64,000 nucleotides of DNA from Labedaea rhizosphaerae. GTDB taxonomy: Bacteria; Actinomycetota; Actinomycetes; Mycobacteriales; Pseudonocardiaceae. The stretch's first letter is position 1, and every line of letters begins with the position of its first letter. Position numbers and translations under genes: made by a program. The stretch is taken from the NCBI RefSeq assembly GCF_004362825.1, contig NZ_SNXZ01000004.1:124001-188000 (forward strand). The letters run 5' to 3'. Below, in pieces: positions 1 to 9,072 of this stretch. Under the pieces are notes generated by a model, which saw only the letters and a list, made by a program, of their open reading frames with translations, was not told where the DNA came from and did not search any database.

Positions 1-1
1 G

Positions 2-2197
2 GGTCCCGGCGGCGGCCTGCCGTCCTACCCGCACCCGCGGCTGATGCCGGACTTCTGGGAGTTCCCGACGGTCTCCATGGGCCTCGGCCCGATGAACGCG
101 ATCTACCAGGCCCGGTTCAACCGGTACCTGCACGACCGCGGCATCAAGGACACGTCCGACCAGCACGTGTGGGCGTTCCTGGGCGACGGCGAGATGGACG
201 AGGCGGAGTCGCGCGGGCTGATCCACGTCGCGGCCAACGACCACCTCGACAACCTGACCTTCGTGATCAACTGCAACCTGCAGCGCCTCGACGGCCCGGT
301 CCGCGGCAACGGCAAGATCATCCAGGAGCTGGAGTCGTTCTTCCGCGGCGCCGGCTGGAACGTGATCAAGGTCATCTGGGGCCGCGAGTGGGACACGCTG
401 CTGCACGGCGATCGCGACGGTGCGCTGGTCAACCTGATGAACGTCACCCCCGACGGTGACTACCAGACCTACAAGGCCAACGACGGCGCCTACGTGCGCG
501 AGCACTTCTTCGGCCGCGACCCGCGGACCAAGGAGCTCGTCGCGAACATGAGCGACCAGGAGATCTGGAACCTCAAGCGCGGCGGTCACGACTACCGCAA
601 GGTCTACGCGGCCTACAAGGCGGCCACCGAGCACCACGGCCAGCCGACCGTCATCCTCGCCAAGACCATCAAGGGCTACGGCCTCGGCCCGCACTTCGCG
701 GGCCGCAACGCCACGCACCAGATGAAGAAGATGACCCTCGACGACCTGAAGATGTTCCGCGACGAGCTGCGGATCCCGATCAGCGACGCCGACCTCGAGC
801 GCGACCCGTACCTGCCGCCGTACTACCACCCGGGTCCGGACGCGCCGGAGATCCAGTACCTGGCCGAGCGCCGCCGCCAGCTCGGCGGGTTCGTGCCGGA
901 GCGCAGGCACAAGGCCAAGGCGCTCGTGCTGCCCGGCGACAAGGTCTACGACGTGATCCGGCGCGGGTCGGGCAAGCAGGAAGTCGCGACCACGATGGCG
1001 TTCGTGCGCCTCGTGCGCGACCTGGCCAAGGACCCGGAGATCGGGCCGCGGCTGGTGCCGATCATCCCGGACGAGGCCCGCACGTTCGGCATGGACTCGA
1101 TGTTCCCCACGCAGAAGATCTACAACCCCAACGGCCAGCTCTACACCTCTGTGGACGCAACGCTCATGTTGTCCTACAAGGAAAGCGAGCAAGGTCAGAT
1201 CCTGCACGAGGGCATCAACGAGGCCGGGTCGACGGCCAGCTTCACCGCGGCGGGCACGTCCTACGCCACGCACGGCGAGCCGATGATCCCGATCTACATC
1301 TTCTACTCGATGTTCGGCTTCCAGCGCACCGGCGACGGGCTGTGGGCCGCGGCCGACCAGATGGCCCGCGGCTTCATCCTCGGCGCGACCGCCGGGCGCA
1401 CCACGCTGACCGGCGAGGGCCTGCAGCACAACGACGGGCACTCGCTGCTGCTGGCGGCGACCAACCCGGCGGTGATCTCCTACGACCCGGCGTGGTCGTT
1501 CGAGATCGCGCACATCGTCAAGGACGGTCTGCGCCGGATGTACGGCGAGGCGGCCGAGGACGTCTACTACTACCTGACCATCTACAACGAGCCGTACGTG
1601 CAGCCGGCCGAGCCGGCGGACCTGGACGTGGAGGGTCTGCTGCGCGGGCTCTACCGCTACCAGGCGGCGCCGCAGGGCACCGGTCCACGCGCGCAGATCC
1701 TGTCCTCGGGCGTCGCGATGCCGTGGGCGCTCAAGGCGCAGGAGCTGCTGAACGAGGAGTGGGGTGTGCAGGCCGACGTGTGGTCGGCGACGTCGTTCGC
1801 GGAACTGCGCCGCGACGCGGTCGAGGTCGACCGGCACAACCTGCTGCACCCGGAGGCCGAGCCGCGCGTGCCGTACGTGACGCAGGTGCTCAGCGAGGCC
1901 GCCGGGCCGGTCGTCGCGGCGACGGACTGGATGCGTGCCGTGCCCGACCTGATCCGCCCGTGGGTGCCCACCACCATGGTCACCCTCGGCACGGACGGCT
2001 TCGGCTTCTCCGACACCAGGCCGGCGGCTCGCCGCCACTTCCTGGTGGACGCCGAGTCGATCGTGGTCGGCACCCTGGCCGGGCTCGCCCAGCGCGGCGA
2101 GGTCGACCAGCAGCGGGTCGTGGAGGCGGCACGCAAGTACCGCATCGACGACGTGACGGCCGCCGGCCCGCAGACGTCCGACCCGGGCGTCGCGTAA
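2..2197 (+). CDS. aceE: Pyruvate dehydrogenase E1 component, C-terminal part (left edge truncated)
   Basis: The frame is open from the left edge, so only the last ~731 residues are present (family usual length about 900). This is the homodimeric-type E1 that decarboxylates pyruvate using thiamine diphosphate and hands the acetyl group to the lipoyl E2 of the pyruvate dehydrogenase complex in the cytoplasm. The ThDP motif is visible as [14 protein letters not shown], with the second half of the signature at [15 protein letters not shown]; the KTIKGYGLG stretch and the C-terminal transketolase domain ([23 protein letters not shown]) are intact. The stop TAA is followed after 3 bases by the next gene, suggesting cotranscription. 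Identification is secure; the missing N-terminus simply lies outside the window. Confidence 0.97.
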   Translation, partial: GPGGGLPSYPHPRLMPDFWEFPTVSMGLGPMNAIYQARFNRYLHDRGIKDTSDQHVWAFLGDGEMDEAESRGLIHVAANDHLDNLTFVINCNLQRLDGPVRGNGKIIQELESFFRGAGWNVIKVIWGREWDTLLHGDRDGALVNLMNVTPDGDYQTYKANDGAYVREHFFGRDPRTKELVANMSDQEIWNLKRGGHDYRKVYAAYKAATEHHGQPTVILAKTIKGYGLGPHFAGRNATHQMKKMTLDDLKMFRDELRIPISDADLERDPYLPPYYHPGPDAPEIQYLAERRRQLGGFVPERRHKAKALVLPGDKVYDVIRRGSGKQEVATTMAFVRLVRDLAKDPEIGPRLVPIIPDEARTFGMDSMFPTQKIYNPNGQLYTSVDATLMLSYKESEQGQILHEGINEAGSTASFTAAGTSYATHGEPMIPIYIFYSMFGFQRTGDGLWAAADQMARGFILGATAGRTTLTGEGLQHNDGHSLLLAATNPAVISYDPAWSFEIAHIVKDGLRRMYGEAAEDVYYYLTIYNEPYVQPAEPADLDVEGLLRGLYRYQAAPQGTGPRAQILSSGVAMPWALKAQELLNEEWGVQADVWSATSFAELRRDAVEVDRHNLLHPEAEPRVPYVTQVLSEAAGPVVAATDWMRAVPDLIRPWVPTTMVTLGTDGFGFSDTRPAARRHFLVDAESIVVGTLAGLAQRGEVDQQRVVEAARKYRIDDVTAAGPQTSDPGVA

Positions 2198-2200
2198 GGG

Positions 2201-2896
2201 ATGGCCGTTCGCGGGGTTTTCGCCGCAGCGGAGCGCGCCTTCGGTCTGCTGACCGAGGGCCGCTCCGCGTGGTGGCCCCTGGCGACCGCGCCGGTCGAGG
2301 TCGAGTCGGTGCCCTTCGGCGCCTTGCGGTGGCGCCTCGGCGAGGCGGACGTCCTCGTCGAGCTCACCGCCACCACCCCGGTGACGACCCGCATCCGCAT
2401 CGAGCAGTCGGGCGGCGACCCGGTCGACTGGGACGCCGTCCTGGCGGCTTTCGCTTCGGCCGCGGGCGATCCGGGGATCCACCAGGTCTTCGGGCGGTTG
2501 CTCAACAACGAGACGTGGGTCCGGATCGGCGACCGGGCGTCGCTGAGCGGCGAGGACGCCGAGGCCGTGATCCGGGCCGCGCAGGCGCAGGCCTACCACT
2601 GGTACCAGGCCGGTGGGCCCGAAGAACGCCAGCGCGCGGAATGGTTGCTGGCGCACGCGTACACGCTGGCCGGGGTCGCGGAGCGGTCCGCCCACCACGC
2701 CGAGCGGTGCTGGGCGCTGACCGAACGGCACGACCTGCAGGACTTCGACCGCGCCTACGCGTACCTGGCACTGTCCCGGGCAGCCGCCCTCAACGGCGAC
2801 CCGGCGGGAGCAGAGTCCTTGCGCGCCAAGGCTTTGGCGGTCCCGATCGCGGACCAGGCCGACGCCGACGCCTTCCGCGCCGACGCGTCGGCCTGA
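2201..2896 (+). CDS. Conserved hypothetical protein downstream of aceE
   Basis: This 231-residue protein is not recognised as a named family. It starts 3 bases after the aceE stop, so it is probably translated from the same message. The N-terminal ~110 residues look alpha/beta (for example ALRWRLGEADVLVELT), while the C-terminal half is helical and rich in Ala, Tyr and His (AQAYHWYQAGG, AYTLAGVAERSAHHAERCWAL, RAYAYLALSRAAALNG), a pattern similar to tetratricopeptide helices that count group membership or bind peptides. No signal peptide or membrane segment is seen. The gene ends just before a 22-bp repeat array. A link to pyruvate dehydrogenase is only suggested by position. Confidence 0.75.
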   Translation: MAVRGVFAAAERAFGLLTEGRSAWWPLATAPVEVESVPFGALRWRLGEADVLVELTATTPVTTRIRIEQSGGDPVDWDAVLAAFASAAGDPGIHQVFGRLLNNETWVRIGDRASLSGEDAEAVIRAAQAQAYHWYQAGGPEERQRAEWLLAHAYTLAGVAERSAHHAERCWALTERHDLQDFDRAYAYLALSRAAALNGDPAGAESLRAKALAVPIADQADADAFRADASA

Positions 2897-2911
2897 CCAC
2901 CCCGCCCAAGC

Positions 2912-3021
2912 GTGTCCCCCACCCAAGCCGGGTGTGTCCCACACTCAGGCAGGGCGTGTCCCACACTCAGGCGGGGTGTGTCCCGCACTCAGGCGGGGTG
3001 TGTCCCGCACTCAGGTCAGGC
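2912..3021. repeat. Five tandem copies of a 22-bp repeat (GTGTCCC array 1)
   Basis: The core GTGTCCC begins at 2912, 2934, 2956, 2978 and 3000, an exact 22-bp period. The unit reads roughly GTGTCCCACACTCAGGCGGG followed by GT. The array fills the space between the convergent ends of the gene at 2201 and ribM, and its last unit runs over the ribM stop codon at 3016. A second array of the same unit lies at 16925-17126. Confidence 0.92.
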
Positions 3022-3651
3022 CGCGGCCGTGGCCGCCGCCTTCTCCGGTGCTCGCTTCGCCGCCTTGCGCCACGACCACAGGCCGTTGACCACCAGCACG
3101 GCGAAGATCACATACACCAGCGCGCTGAAGTACAGGTGCGACTTGAGCTGCAGCGGCACGCCGATCGCGTCCACCACCAGCCAGACGCCCCAGAACTCCA
3201 CCAGCCCGATCCCCTGCAACGTGAACGCCAACGCCGTCCCGACGAAGATCGCCGCGTCCGGCCAAGGCGCCCACGAGGCGTCCAGCGCGTCCAGGACCAG
3301 CGCGAACCCGACCGTCCCGGCCACGAAGACCGCGGCGGCGACCGCACGTTCACGCCAGGTACCCGTCCGCACTACGACGCCGAAGACCGGGTCACGCCTG
3401 CGAACCCAGGCCCACCAGCCGTAGATGGCGATGACGCCGACGATCACCTGACGGACGGCGAGGCCGCCCAGGTGCGCCGACGCGTACACGCCGAACAGCA
3501 GGGCCACCGAAACCAACTGCACCGGCCAGGTCCAGAGAGTGCGTCGCTGCGCGAGGAACACGACCGCGATCGCGAATATCTGACCGATGAACTCCGCGTA
3601 GGACATGGTCTGCCCGAGGAACGGGATTCCGTTGTCCAACAACACGTGCAC
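3016..3651 (-). CDS. ribM: Riboflavin transporter of the PnuC family (RibM/PnuX type)
   Basis: This ~211-residue integral membrane protein belongs to the PnuC family of facilitated vitamin transporters. About seven hydrophobic segments are seen, with family-like stretches WPVQLVSVALLFGVY, IAIYGWWAWVRR, LQGIGLVEFWGVWLVVD and VIFAVLVVNGLWSW. The FMN riboswitch directly upstream makes riboflavin, rather than nicotinamide riboside, the likely substrate. I chose the GTG at 3651 because GGAGG lies 5 nt before it; a GTG at 3645 and the ATG at 3606 are alternatives, while a more upstream ATG at 3693 would sit inside the riboswitch. The gene stands alone, without other rib genes beside it. Expression is expected to fall when FMN is abundant. 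Confidence 0.9.
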   Translation of the reverse strand: MHVLLDNGIPFLGQTMSYAEFIGQIFAIAVVFLAQRRTLWTWPVQLVSVALLFGVYASAHLGGLAVRQVIVGVIAIYGWWAWVRRRDPVFGVVVRTGTWRERAVAAAVFVAGTVGFALVLDALDASWAPWPDAAIFVGTALAFTLQGIGLVEFWGVWLVVDAIGVPLQLKSHLYFSALVYVIFAVLVVNGLWSWRKAAKRAPEKAAATAAA

Positions 3652-3672
3652 GGCATCCTCCAGCCCGTGCGC

Positions 3673-3795
3673 TCCTCCCATCCGGACTCTCACCGTCGGC
3701 CCTGGAGTTCCACCAGGTCAACCACCTGCGGGTGCAGGCGGGTCGCGGGCTGTACCGCCGGCTCGGAATTTCACCGACCCCGGAACGCACGTCGT
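3673..3795 (-). promoter_or_regulatory. FMN riboswitch (RFN element)
   Basis: Read on the minus strand, the region carries the hallmark FMN aptamer blocks in order: GTCGGTGAAATTCC, GAGCCGGCGGTACAGCCCGC, GTGGAACTCCAGGGCCGACG and AGTCCGGATGGGAGGAG. The variable arm lies between them. The last block runs straight into the ribM leader, so ligand binding could act on ribosome access (the downstream GGAGG) or on termination. FMN aptamers control riboflavin synthesis and transport genes in many bacteria. Confidence 0.95.
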
Positions 3796-3896
3796 GAGAC
3801 ACAACACTGCACCCACCCCGGGTGTTCCGCGACGCTGGTGTGACCAAGAAAACGCGGCCCCGGCCGAAGCCGGGGCCGCGTCCATGTGGCAGCGGG

Positions 3897-4802
3897 TCAG
3901 CGCTGCGGGCGTTGCTGCTCGAAGCCGGTCGGCGGCGTCGGCGTGTCCGACGGCGGCGGCTGCGGCTGGTTGACCTGGCCGCGCAAGTGACCGTCGGCTT
4001 GCCCGTGGGCCTGTCCGTCGGCCTGCATCGACGACCCGGCCTGCCGCTGCTGACCCTGGTGGCCGGCGGCGACCCCGGCGGTCACCGGGCGCTGCGCGCC
4101 ACCGGGCGCGGTCTCCTTGCGCGGCTCGGGCGCGCCGGCGTTCAGCTGGTGCTGCACGCGGTTGATCCAGCCGTCCCAGCGCGCCTGCATCGGGCGGATC
4201 AGCCCGCCACCGAAGCCGACGACGATCACGCCGCCGATGGTGGCGAGCACGGTGATCAGGATCGGCATGGTGACCGTGGTGGCGATGTTCACCTGGTTCA
4301 GCGCCGCGATCGCGCCGATCGCCACGATGAAGACGTACGCGGCCGTGCCCATCGCCGGGCCGAGCTGGCGGGTGCCCATCGCGCTGGTGATCAGGTCGCG
4401 CACCACCTTGCCGATGGCCGCCGCGACGACCACGAGCACGATCGCCACGACGATGCGCGGCAGGAACCCGATGACGTCGTTCAGCAGGGAACTGACCGGG
4501 TTGGTTTCCCCGAACACGCCGAACGCGAGTTGCAACGCGATCAGCAGAACGAAGTAATAGACCAGTTTCACCAGAATGGTGCCGACGTTCACGCCCGAAC
4601 GCGCGGTCAGGTGCGAAAGACCGGTCTTCTCGATCAGCCGGCCGAAGCCCAGCCGGCCCATCACCATGCCCAGCGCCTTCGAGATGGCCTTGGCGATCAA
4701 CCACCCGACGAACAGGATCAACAGGAATGCCAACAACTTCGGGACGAACGTCGCGACAAGCGTCCACGCCTGCCCCAAACCGTTCTTGATCTGTTCGCCC
4801 AC
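3897..4802 (-). CDS. CmpX/MscS-like membrane protein with TM-helix repeats
   Basis: This ~301-residue protein has about five hydrophobic helices (LLAFLLILFVGWLIAKAI, ILVKLVYYFVLLIALQLAF, IVVAIVLVVVAAAIGKVV, AAYVFIVAIGAIAALNQ, ILITVLATIGGVIVVGFGGG) in the arrangement of the conserved TM-helix repeat family related to small-conductance mechanosensitive channels. Pro/Gln/Gly-rich low-complexity sequence makes up the last ~80 residues and is probably a disordered cytoplasmic tail. The GTG at 4802 was chosen because GAGGAGG lies 4 nt upstream; ATGs further upstream have no comparable site. The full MscS beta domain is not seen, so channel activity is uncertain. It is transcribed alone. Confidence 0.82.
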   Translation of the reverse strand: MGEQIKNGLGQAWTLVATFVPKLLAFLLILFVGWLIAKAISKALGMVMGRLGFGRLIEKTGLSHLTARSGVNVGTILVKLVYYFVLLIALQLAFGVFGETNPVSSLLNDVIGFLPRIVVAIVLVVVAAAIGKVVRDLITSAMGTRQLGPAMGTAAYVFIVAIGAIAALNQVNIATTVTMPILITVLATIGGVIVVGFGGGLIRPMQARWDGWINRVQHQLNAGAPEPRKETAPGGAQRPVTAGVAAGHQGQQRQAGSSMQADGQAHGQADGHLRGQVNQPQPPPSDTPTPPTGFEQQRPQR

Positions 4803-5467
4803 GGTTCCTCCTCGCCGAAACCCCCGCATTTTGGTGTAAAAGATCGTTTCCCAGCCTTGACCGCGTCGCAACTTGGAAGTGATCACACGAATGGGGGACA
4901 TAGATGGCGCCCGACTCATGATCAGTCCATAGTGGAATCACCGGTGGGGACCGGGGAGCCGGACCGTCCGACCGGGGCGACAACCATGGTCGGACGGTCC
5001 GAGGCCTCGACGCGGCTGCGCCTGCTCAGTGCTGGCGCACTTTCGCCGGGGCCCGTCATCGTGTGCGGGGGCCGAGCCCCCGCGCCCCCACGGTGCGAGC
5101 TCCTGCCGAACCAGCGTGGTCCCGATTCGTGGGGACCAGCAGTGCGCCCTGCGGCGCACGCAAGCCCCAGCCCCAACCCAGCCCCAGCCCCAATGTGCCG
5201 TCAGGCCCACCCCCATCACGAGTTGGAACTCAGCAGGCCAAGCCGGCAACGGGGCCAGACCGCCCCCTCAACCTCGTCCGGGCGCCCTTCAGTGCGCTGA
5301 GGACAGGGTCAAGGGTGGGCGAAGCCCATCGCGAAGCGACGCCGCAGGCGCCCTTGAGGCCTGTCTCAGCGCATTGAACAATCGTGCCCAGAGGTTGCGG
5401 GCCACGTGCGCCCAACCGATCGCGGCTCCCGCGCCCGAAGATCCGACCGCGTGGAATTCTGGGCGCC
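4803..5467. other. 665-bp intergenic region with low-complexity and hairpin sequence
   Basis: I see no convincing gene here. The region holds a perfect 8-bp stem with a 3-nt loop (GCGGGGGC / GCCCCCGC, 5065-5083), a CAGCCCCAA-like microsatellite at about 5163-5192, and an imperfect long inverted repeat at 5290-5376. It must contain the promoters for the divergent genes at 4802 and 5468. Confidence 0.6.
5290..5376. repeat. Imperfect inverted repeat upstream of fasR
   Basis: The arm CAGTGCGCTGAGGACAGG (5290-5307) is mirrored by CCTGTCTCAGCGCATTG (5360-5376), 52 nt apart, with one mismatch and one bulge. GCGCCCTT also recurs as a direct repeat next to both arms (5282 and 5348). The element lies about 90 bp before the fasR start and could form a leader hairpin or mark a small inserted element. 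Confidence 0.6.
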
Positions 5468-6652
5468 ATGACGGACTCACCCGCGCTGTCCGAGGCCACC
5501 CTCGACGCGCTGGACCGCGCCTCCGGCCGGCTCGCGTCGGCGTCGCTGGCCGCCATGGAGGAGCAGTTCCCCTGGTTCCAGCGGATGCCCGCCGACCAAC
5601 GGGCGAGCGTGCTGCTGATCGCCCAGGGCGGGGTCGCCGGGTTCGCCGCCTGGATGCGTGACCGCTCCGAGGCCCTGCGGCTGACCACCGACGCGTTCCG
5701 CACCGCTCCGCGCGAGCTCTCCCGCTGGATCAGCCTGCGCCAGACCGTGGAACTCGTGCGCGCGGCGCTCTCGGTCTTCGAGCAGGAGGTGCCCCCGCTC
5801 GCCGCCGACGACGCCGAGCGGGCCGTGCTGACCGAGGCGGTCCTGCGCTACGGCAAGGAAGTCGCGTTTACCTCGGCCATGTCGTACGCGTCGGCCGCGG
5901 AGACCCGGGGCGCGTGGGACGCCCGGCTGGAGGCGCTCGTCGTCGACGGCATCGTGCGCGGCGACGCCGAGGAGGCGCTGCTCTCCCGCGCGGCCGCGCT
6001 CGGGTGGGACCCCGGCGCCGAGGCGACCGTGCTCGTCGGCAACCCGCCGTCGGACGACCAGCCGACCGTGGTCTACGAGGTGCGCAGCCGCGCCGCGCGG
6101 GCCAGCCGGGCGGCGTTGCTGAGCGTGCAGGGCTCCCGGCTCGTGGTGGTGCTCGCCGGCGCGACCGAGACGCCCGACGACGCCGAGGTCCTGCGCCGGA
6201 TGGCCGACGCGTTCGGCGCGGGCCCGGTCGTCGCGGGCCCGACCGTGGCGAGCCTCGCGGAGGCGCACCGCAGCAGCGCGGAGGCGTTGTCCGGCCTGCG
6301 TGCGGTGGTCGGCTGGCCGGCCGCGCCACGCCCGGTGCGCTCGGCCGACCTGCTGCCCGAGCGCGCGCTGGCCGGCGACCCGGAGGCGGAGTGGCAGCTC
6401 GTCGACGGCATCGCCCGGCCACTGGAGGAGGCGGGGGGCGCGGTGCTCGAGACCGTGCAGACCTACCTGGAGTCCGGCGGCGTGCTGGAGAACTGCGCGC
6501 GGCTACTGTTCGTCCACCCGAACACCGTTCGGTACCGGCTGCGCAAGGCCACGGAGCTGACCGGCCGCAACCCGATCGACCCCCGCGACGCCCTGGTCCT
6601 GCGGATCGCGCTCTGCGTCGGCCGGCTCGCCAGGGCAAGAGGCCTATGGTGA
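5468..6652 (+). CDS. fasR: FasR-type transcriptional activator of the fab cluster (PucR-like C-terminus)
   Basis: This 394-residue protein has a long ligand-domain-like N-terminal part and a C-terminal PucR-type helix-turn-helix (about residues 325-390: VQTYLESGGVLENCARLLFVHPNTVRYRLRK, broken here as ESGGVLENCARLLFVHPNTV). A regulator of this type sits immediately before fabD in streptomycetes, where FasR (SCO2386) activates fabD-fabH-acpP-fabF. Position, length and domain order agree with that gene. The ATG at 5468 starts the conserved segment (MTDSPALSEATLDALD); no upstream start is needed. A 140-bp gap with a palindrome separates it from fabD, so the operon has its own promoter. Note that the mycobacterial protein also called FasR is an unrelated TetR regulator. 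Confidence 0.85.
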   Translation: MTDSPALSEATLDALDRASGRLASASLAAMEEQFPWFQRMPADQRASVLLIAQGGVAGFAAWMRDRSEALRLTTDAFRTAPRELSRWISLRQTVELVRAALSVFEQEVPPLAADDAERAVLTEAVLRYGKEVAFTSAMSYASAAETRGAWDARLEALVVDGIVRGDAEEALLSRAAALGWDPGAEATVLVGNPPSDDQPTVVYEVRSRAARASRAALLSVQGSRLVVVLAGATETPDDAEVLRRMADAFGAGPVVAGPTVASLAEAHRSSAEALSGLRAVVGWPAAPRPVRSADLLPERALAGDPEAEWQLVDGIARPLEEAGGAVLETVQTYLESGGVLENCARLLFVHPNTVRYRLRKATELTGRNPIDPRDALVLRIALCVGRLARARGLW

Positions 6653-6716
6653 AGATCAGACGCACAGGGGTCGTAACCCACACAACATTTTCGGTGTGAT
6701 CAGGGTCATTCGCCAG

Positions 6717-6740
6717 TAACCTTTGGAGGGTTCCTACAAA
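6717..6740 (+). promoter_or_regulatory. Candidate fabD promoter with overlapping palindromic operator
   Basis: TAACCT at 6717-6722 fits an actinobacterial -10 box, with TGTGAT at 6695-6700 as a weak -35. Immediately over the expected start of transcription lies TTTGGAGGGTTCCTACAAA (6722-6740), a 19-bp dyad of the form TTTGnAGGnnnCCTnCAAA. It is the best visible candidate for control of the fab operon, though its binding protein is not shown by sequence alone. Confidence 0.55.
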
Positions 6741-6791
6741 TCCGTGGCGCCGACTTGGTGAGCCACAGCATCACTGCGAGGGGTCGTCACC

Positions 6792-7733
6792 GTGTTCAGT
6801 GGAGGTGTGATCGCGCTACTCGCCCCTGGTCAAGGTTCCCAGGCCCCCGGCATGTTCACCCCGTGGCTCGAGCTCGACGGCGCTCGTGAGCGCGTCGCCG
6901 AGTGGTCCGAGGCCGCGGGGCTCGACCTGCTGCGGCTGGGCACCACGGCCGAGGCCGAGGAGATCCAGGACACCGCGGTCACCCAGCCGTTGATCGTCGC
7001 GTTGTCGCTGCTCGCGTTCGACCACCTGCGCGCACAGACCGACGTCCCCGCGGACGTGGTGTTCGCCGGGCACTCGGTCGGCGAGCTGGCCGCCGCGGCC
7101 GCGGCCGGGGTGTTCTCCCCCGTCGACGCGATGACCCTCGCGGGTCTGCGCGGCCGCGAGATGGCCGCCGCGTGCTCGCTCGCGCCGACCGGCATGGCCG
7201 CGGTCATGAAGGGCGACCCGGACGAGGTGCTCGCGTGGCTGGACAAGCACGATCTGGTGCCCGCCAACCGCAACGGCGCCGGCCAGACCGTCGCGGCCGG
7301 CCTGCTGTCCGATTTGGACGCCGCGATCGCCGAACCGCCGGCCGGCGTGAAGGTGATCCGGTTGAAGGTCGCGGGCGCGTTCCACACCAAGTACATGGAG
7401 CCCGCGCAGGAAGCCTTGCGCGCCAAGGCCACCGGCATCGAGGTGCGCGATCCGGCGCACCGCCTGCTCTCCAACGCCGACGGCCAGGTCGTGACCTCGG
7501 GCAAGGAGATGCTGGACCGGCTGGTGGCGCAGGTCGTCCTGCCGGTGCGCTGGGACCTGTGCATGGACACCTTGCGTGAGCTGGGCGCGACCACGCTCGC
7601 CGAGCTGCCCCCCGCGGGCGCGCTGGTCGGCCTCGCCCGCCGTGAGCTGAAGGGCGCCACGATCGTCGGCATGAAGACACCCGAGCAGGTCGCCGAGGTG
7701 GCCGAGCTGATCAAGTCGGAGGCAATCGCATGA
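6792..7733 (+). CDS. fabD: Malonyl-CoA:acyl carrier protein transacylase
   Basis: FabD moves malonyl from CoA to the acyl carrier protein, feeding type II fatty acid synthesis in the cytoplasm. The 313-residue protein shows the GQGSQ oxyanion loop near residue 14, the nucleophile motif GHSVGELAAA near residue 95 and the catalytic His in GAFHTKYM near residue 200. The GTG at 6792 is preceded by GAGGGG at 8 nt, better spaced than the internal GTG at 6807. Its end overlaps fabH by 4 bp (ATGA), showing translational coupling in the fabD-fabH-acpP-fabF operon. Confidence 0.97.
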   Translation: MFSGGVIALLAPGQGSQAPGMFTPWLELDGARERVAEWSEAAGLDLLRLGTTAEAEEIQDTAVTQPLIVALSLLAFDHLRAQTDVPADVVFAGHSVGELAAAAAAGVFSPVDAMTLAGLRGREMAAACSLAPTGMAAVMKGDPDEVLAWLDKHDLVPANRNGAGQTVAAGLLSDLDAAIAEPPAGVKVIRLKVAGAFHTKYMEPAQEALRAKATGIEVRDPAHRLLSNADGQVVTSGKEMLDRLVAQVVLPVRWDLCMDTLRELGATTLAELPPAGALVGLARRELKGATIVGMKTPEQVAEVAELIKSEAIA

Positions 7734-8707
7734 CCCGCACCATCCGGCAGGCAAGTGGACCGGCGGCCACCGCGATCCTGGGCGTCGGCAGCTACCAGCC
7801 CGACCGCGTGGTCACCAACGACGAGCTGTCCACCCGCATGGACACCAACGACGAGTGGATCCGCACCCGGGTCGGCATCGTCGAGCGCCGGTTCGCCCCG
7901 CCGGAGCTCTCGCTGCCCGACATGGCGGTGGCCGCGGGTGAGAAGGCGCTGGCCGACGCCGGCCTGCAGCCCGCCGACGTCGACACCGTGATCGTCGCCA
8001 ACTGCACCATGCCGACCCAGATCCCGAACGCGGCCGCGCAGGTGGCCGACCGGATCGGCGTCAAGGCGGCCGGTGCCTTCGACCTCAACGCCGCCTGCGC
8101 CGGGTTCTGCTACGGCCTGGCCACCGCGTCCGACCTGGTCAAGTCCGGGTCCGCGGGCAAGGTGCTGGTCATCGGCGCGGAGAAGCTGACCGACTCGATC
8201 GACCACACCGACCGGGCCAACGCGATCATCTTCGCCGACGGCTCCGGCGCCGCGGTCGTCGGCCCGGCCGACGAGCCGGGCATCGGCCCGGTGGCGTGGG
8301 GCAGCGCGGGCGACCTCGTGCACACGATCGGCATGCGCGACGACAAGTACATCTACCAAGAGGGCCAGGCGGTTTTCCGTTGGGCCACAACGCAGATCGC
8401 CCCCATCGCGATGCGCGCGCTGGAGGTGGCGGGGATCGAGCCGTCCGATGTGGACGTGCTGATCCCGCACCAGGCGAACCTGCGCATCGTCGAGGCGATC
8501 GCCAAGAAGCTGCGTGCCGCGGGTGCGCGCGACGACATGGAAGTCGCCGACGACATCATGTACTCCGGCAACACCTCGTCGGCCTCCATCCCGATGGCGC
8601 TGGACCACATGCGCCAAGCGGGGCGGGTGCACCGCGGCGACGTGATGCTGATGGTTGGATTCGGCGCGGGTCTGTCCTATGCGGGACAGGTCGCTGTCTG
8701 CCCCTGA
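7730..8707 (+). CDS. fabH: 3-oxoacyl-ACP synthase III
   Basis: FabH starts fatty acid synthesis by condensing an acyl-CoA primer with malonyl-ACP; in actinomycetes branched primers are typical. The 325-residue sequence carries the catalytic triad motifs: Cys in LNAACAGFCYGL (about residue 122), His in IPHQANLRI and Asn in YSGNTSSASIP. The ATG overlaps the fabD stop. The acyl carrier protein gene follows after 43 nt, well supplied with a purine-rich AAAGGAAAGG ribosome site. Confidence 0.97.
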   Translation: MTRTIRQASGPAATAILGVGSYQPDRVVTNDELSTRMDTNDEWIRTRVGIVERRFAPPELSLPDMAVAAGEKALADAGLQPADVDTVIVANCTMPTQIPNAAAQVADRIGVKAAGAFDLNAACAGFCYGLATASDLVKSGSAGKVLVIGAEKLTDSIDHTDRANAIIFADGSGAAVVGPADEPGIGPVAWGSAGDLVHTIGMRDDKYIYQEGQAVFRWATTQIAPIAMRALEVAGIEPSDVDVLIPHQANLRIVEAIAKKLRAAGARDDMEVADDIMYSGNTSSASIPMALDHMRQAGRVHRGDVMLMVGFGAGLSYAGQVAVCP

Positions 8708-8750
8708 TTTTCAAGCGCCCGCCCGGGCGACAAGACGAAAGGAAAGGTTC

Positions 8751-8996
8751 ATGGCGAACGAGGAGATCCTCAAGGGCTTGGCGGAGATCGTCGAGGAGGT
8801 CGCGGGTGTCGCGGCCGACGAGGTGACCGCTGACAAGTCCTTCGTCGACGACCTGGACATCGACTCGCTGTCGATGGTGGAGATCGCGGTGCAGGCCGAG
8901 GACCGCTTCGGCGTCAAGATCCCCGACGACGAGCTGGCCAACCTCAAGACCGTCGGCGACGCCGTCGACTACGTCGCGAAGTCGATGAACAAGTAG
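8751..8996 (+). CDS. acpP: Acyl carrier protein
   Basis: The 81-residue acidic protein carries growing acyl chains on a 4'-phosphopantetheine arm attached to the Ser of the DIDSLSMVEI motif (near residue 41). The size, the helix pattern and the position between fabH and fabF are those of the fatty-acid ACP. The ATG at 8751 follows AAAGGAAAGG with good spacing; reading further upstream would run into the end of fabH. Confidence 0.97.
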   Translation: MANEEILKGLAEIVEEVAGVAADEVTADKSFVDDLDIDSLSMVEIAVQAEDRFGVKIPDDELANLKTVGDAVDYVAKSMNK

Positions 8997-9072
8997 TTCG
9001 GTTCACAAGGTTTTTCCTGGCCGGCGCCGAGCACAGCGGCGCCGCCAACCCGACCGCCCTCAAGGGGGAGGC

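Noticed and set aside
2912-3021. CRISPR array
   Set aside because: The units abut with no variable spacers; it is a simple tandem repeat.
1342-3843. An 833-codon plus-strand frame across aceE and ribM
   Set aside because: It is a shadow of aceE in another frame, with Arg/Gly/Pro-rich composition, and crosses the repeat array and two opposing genes.
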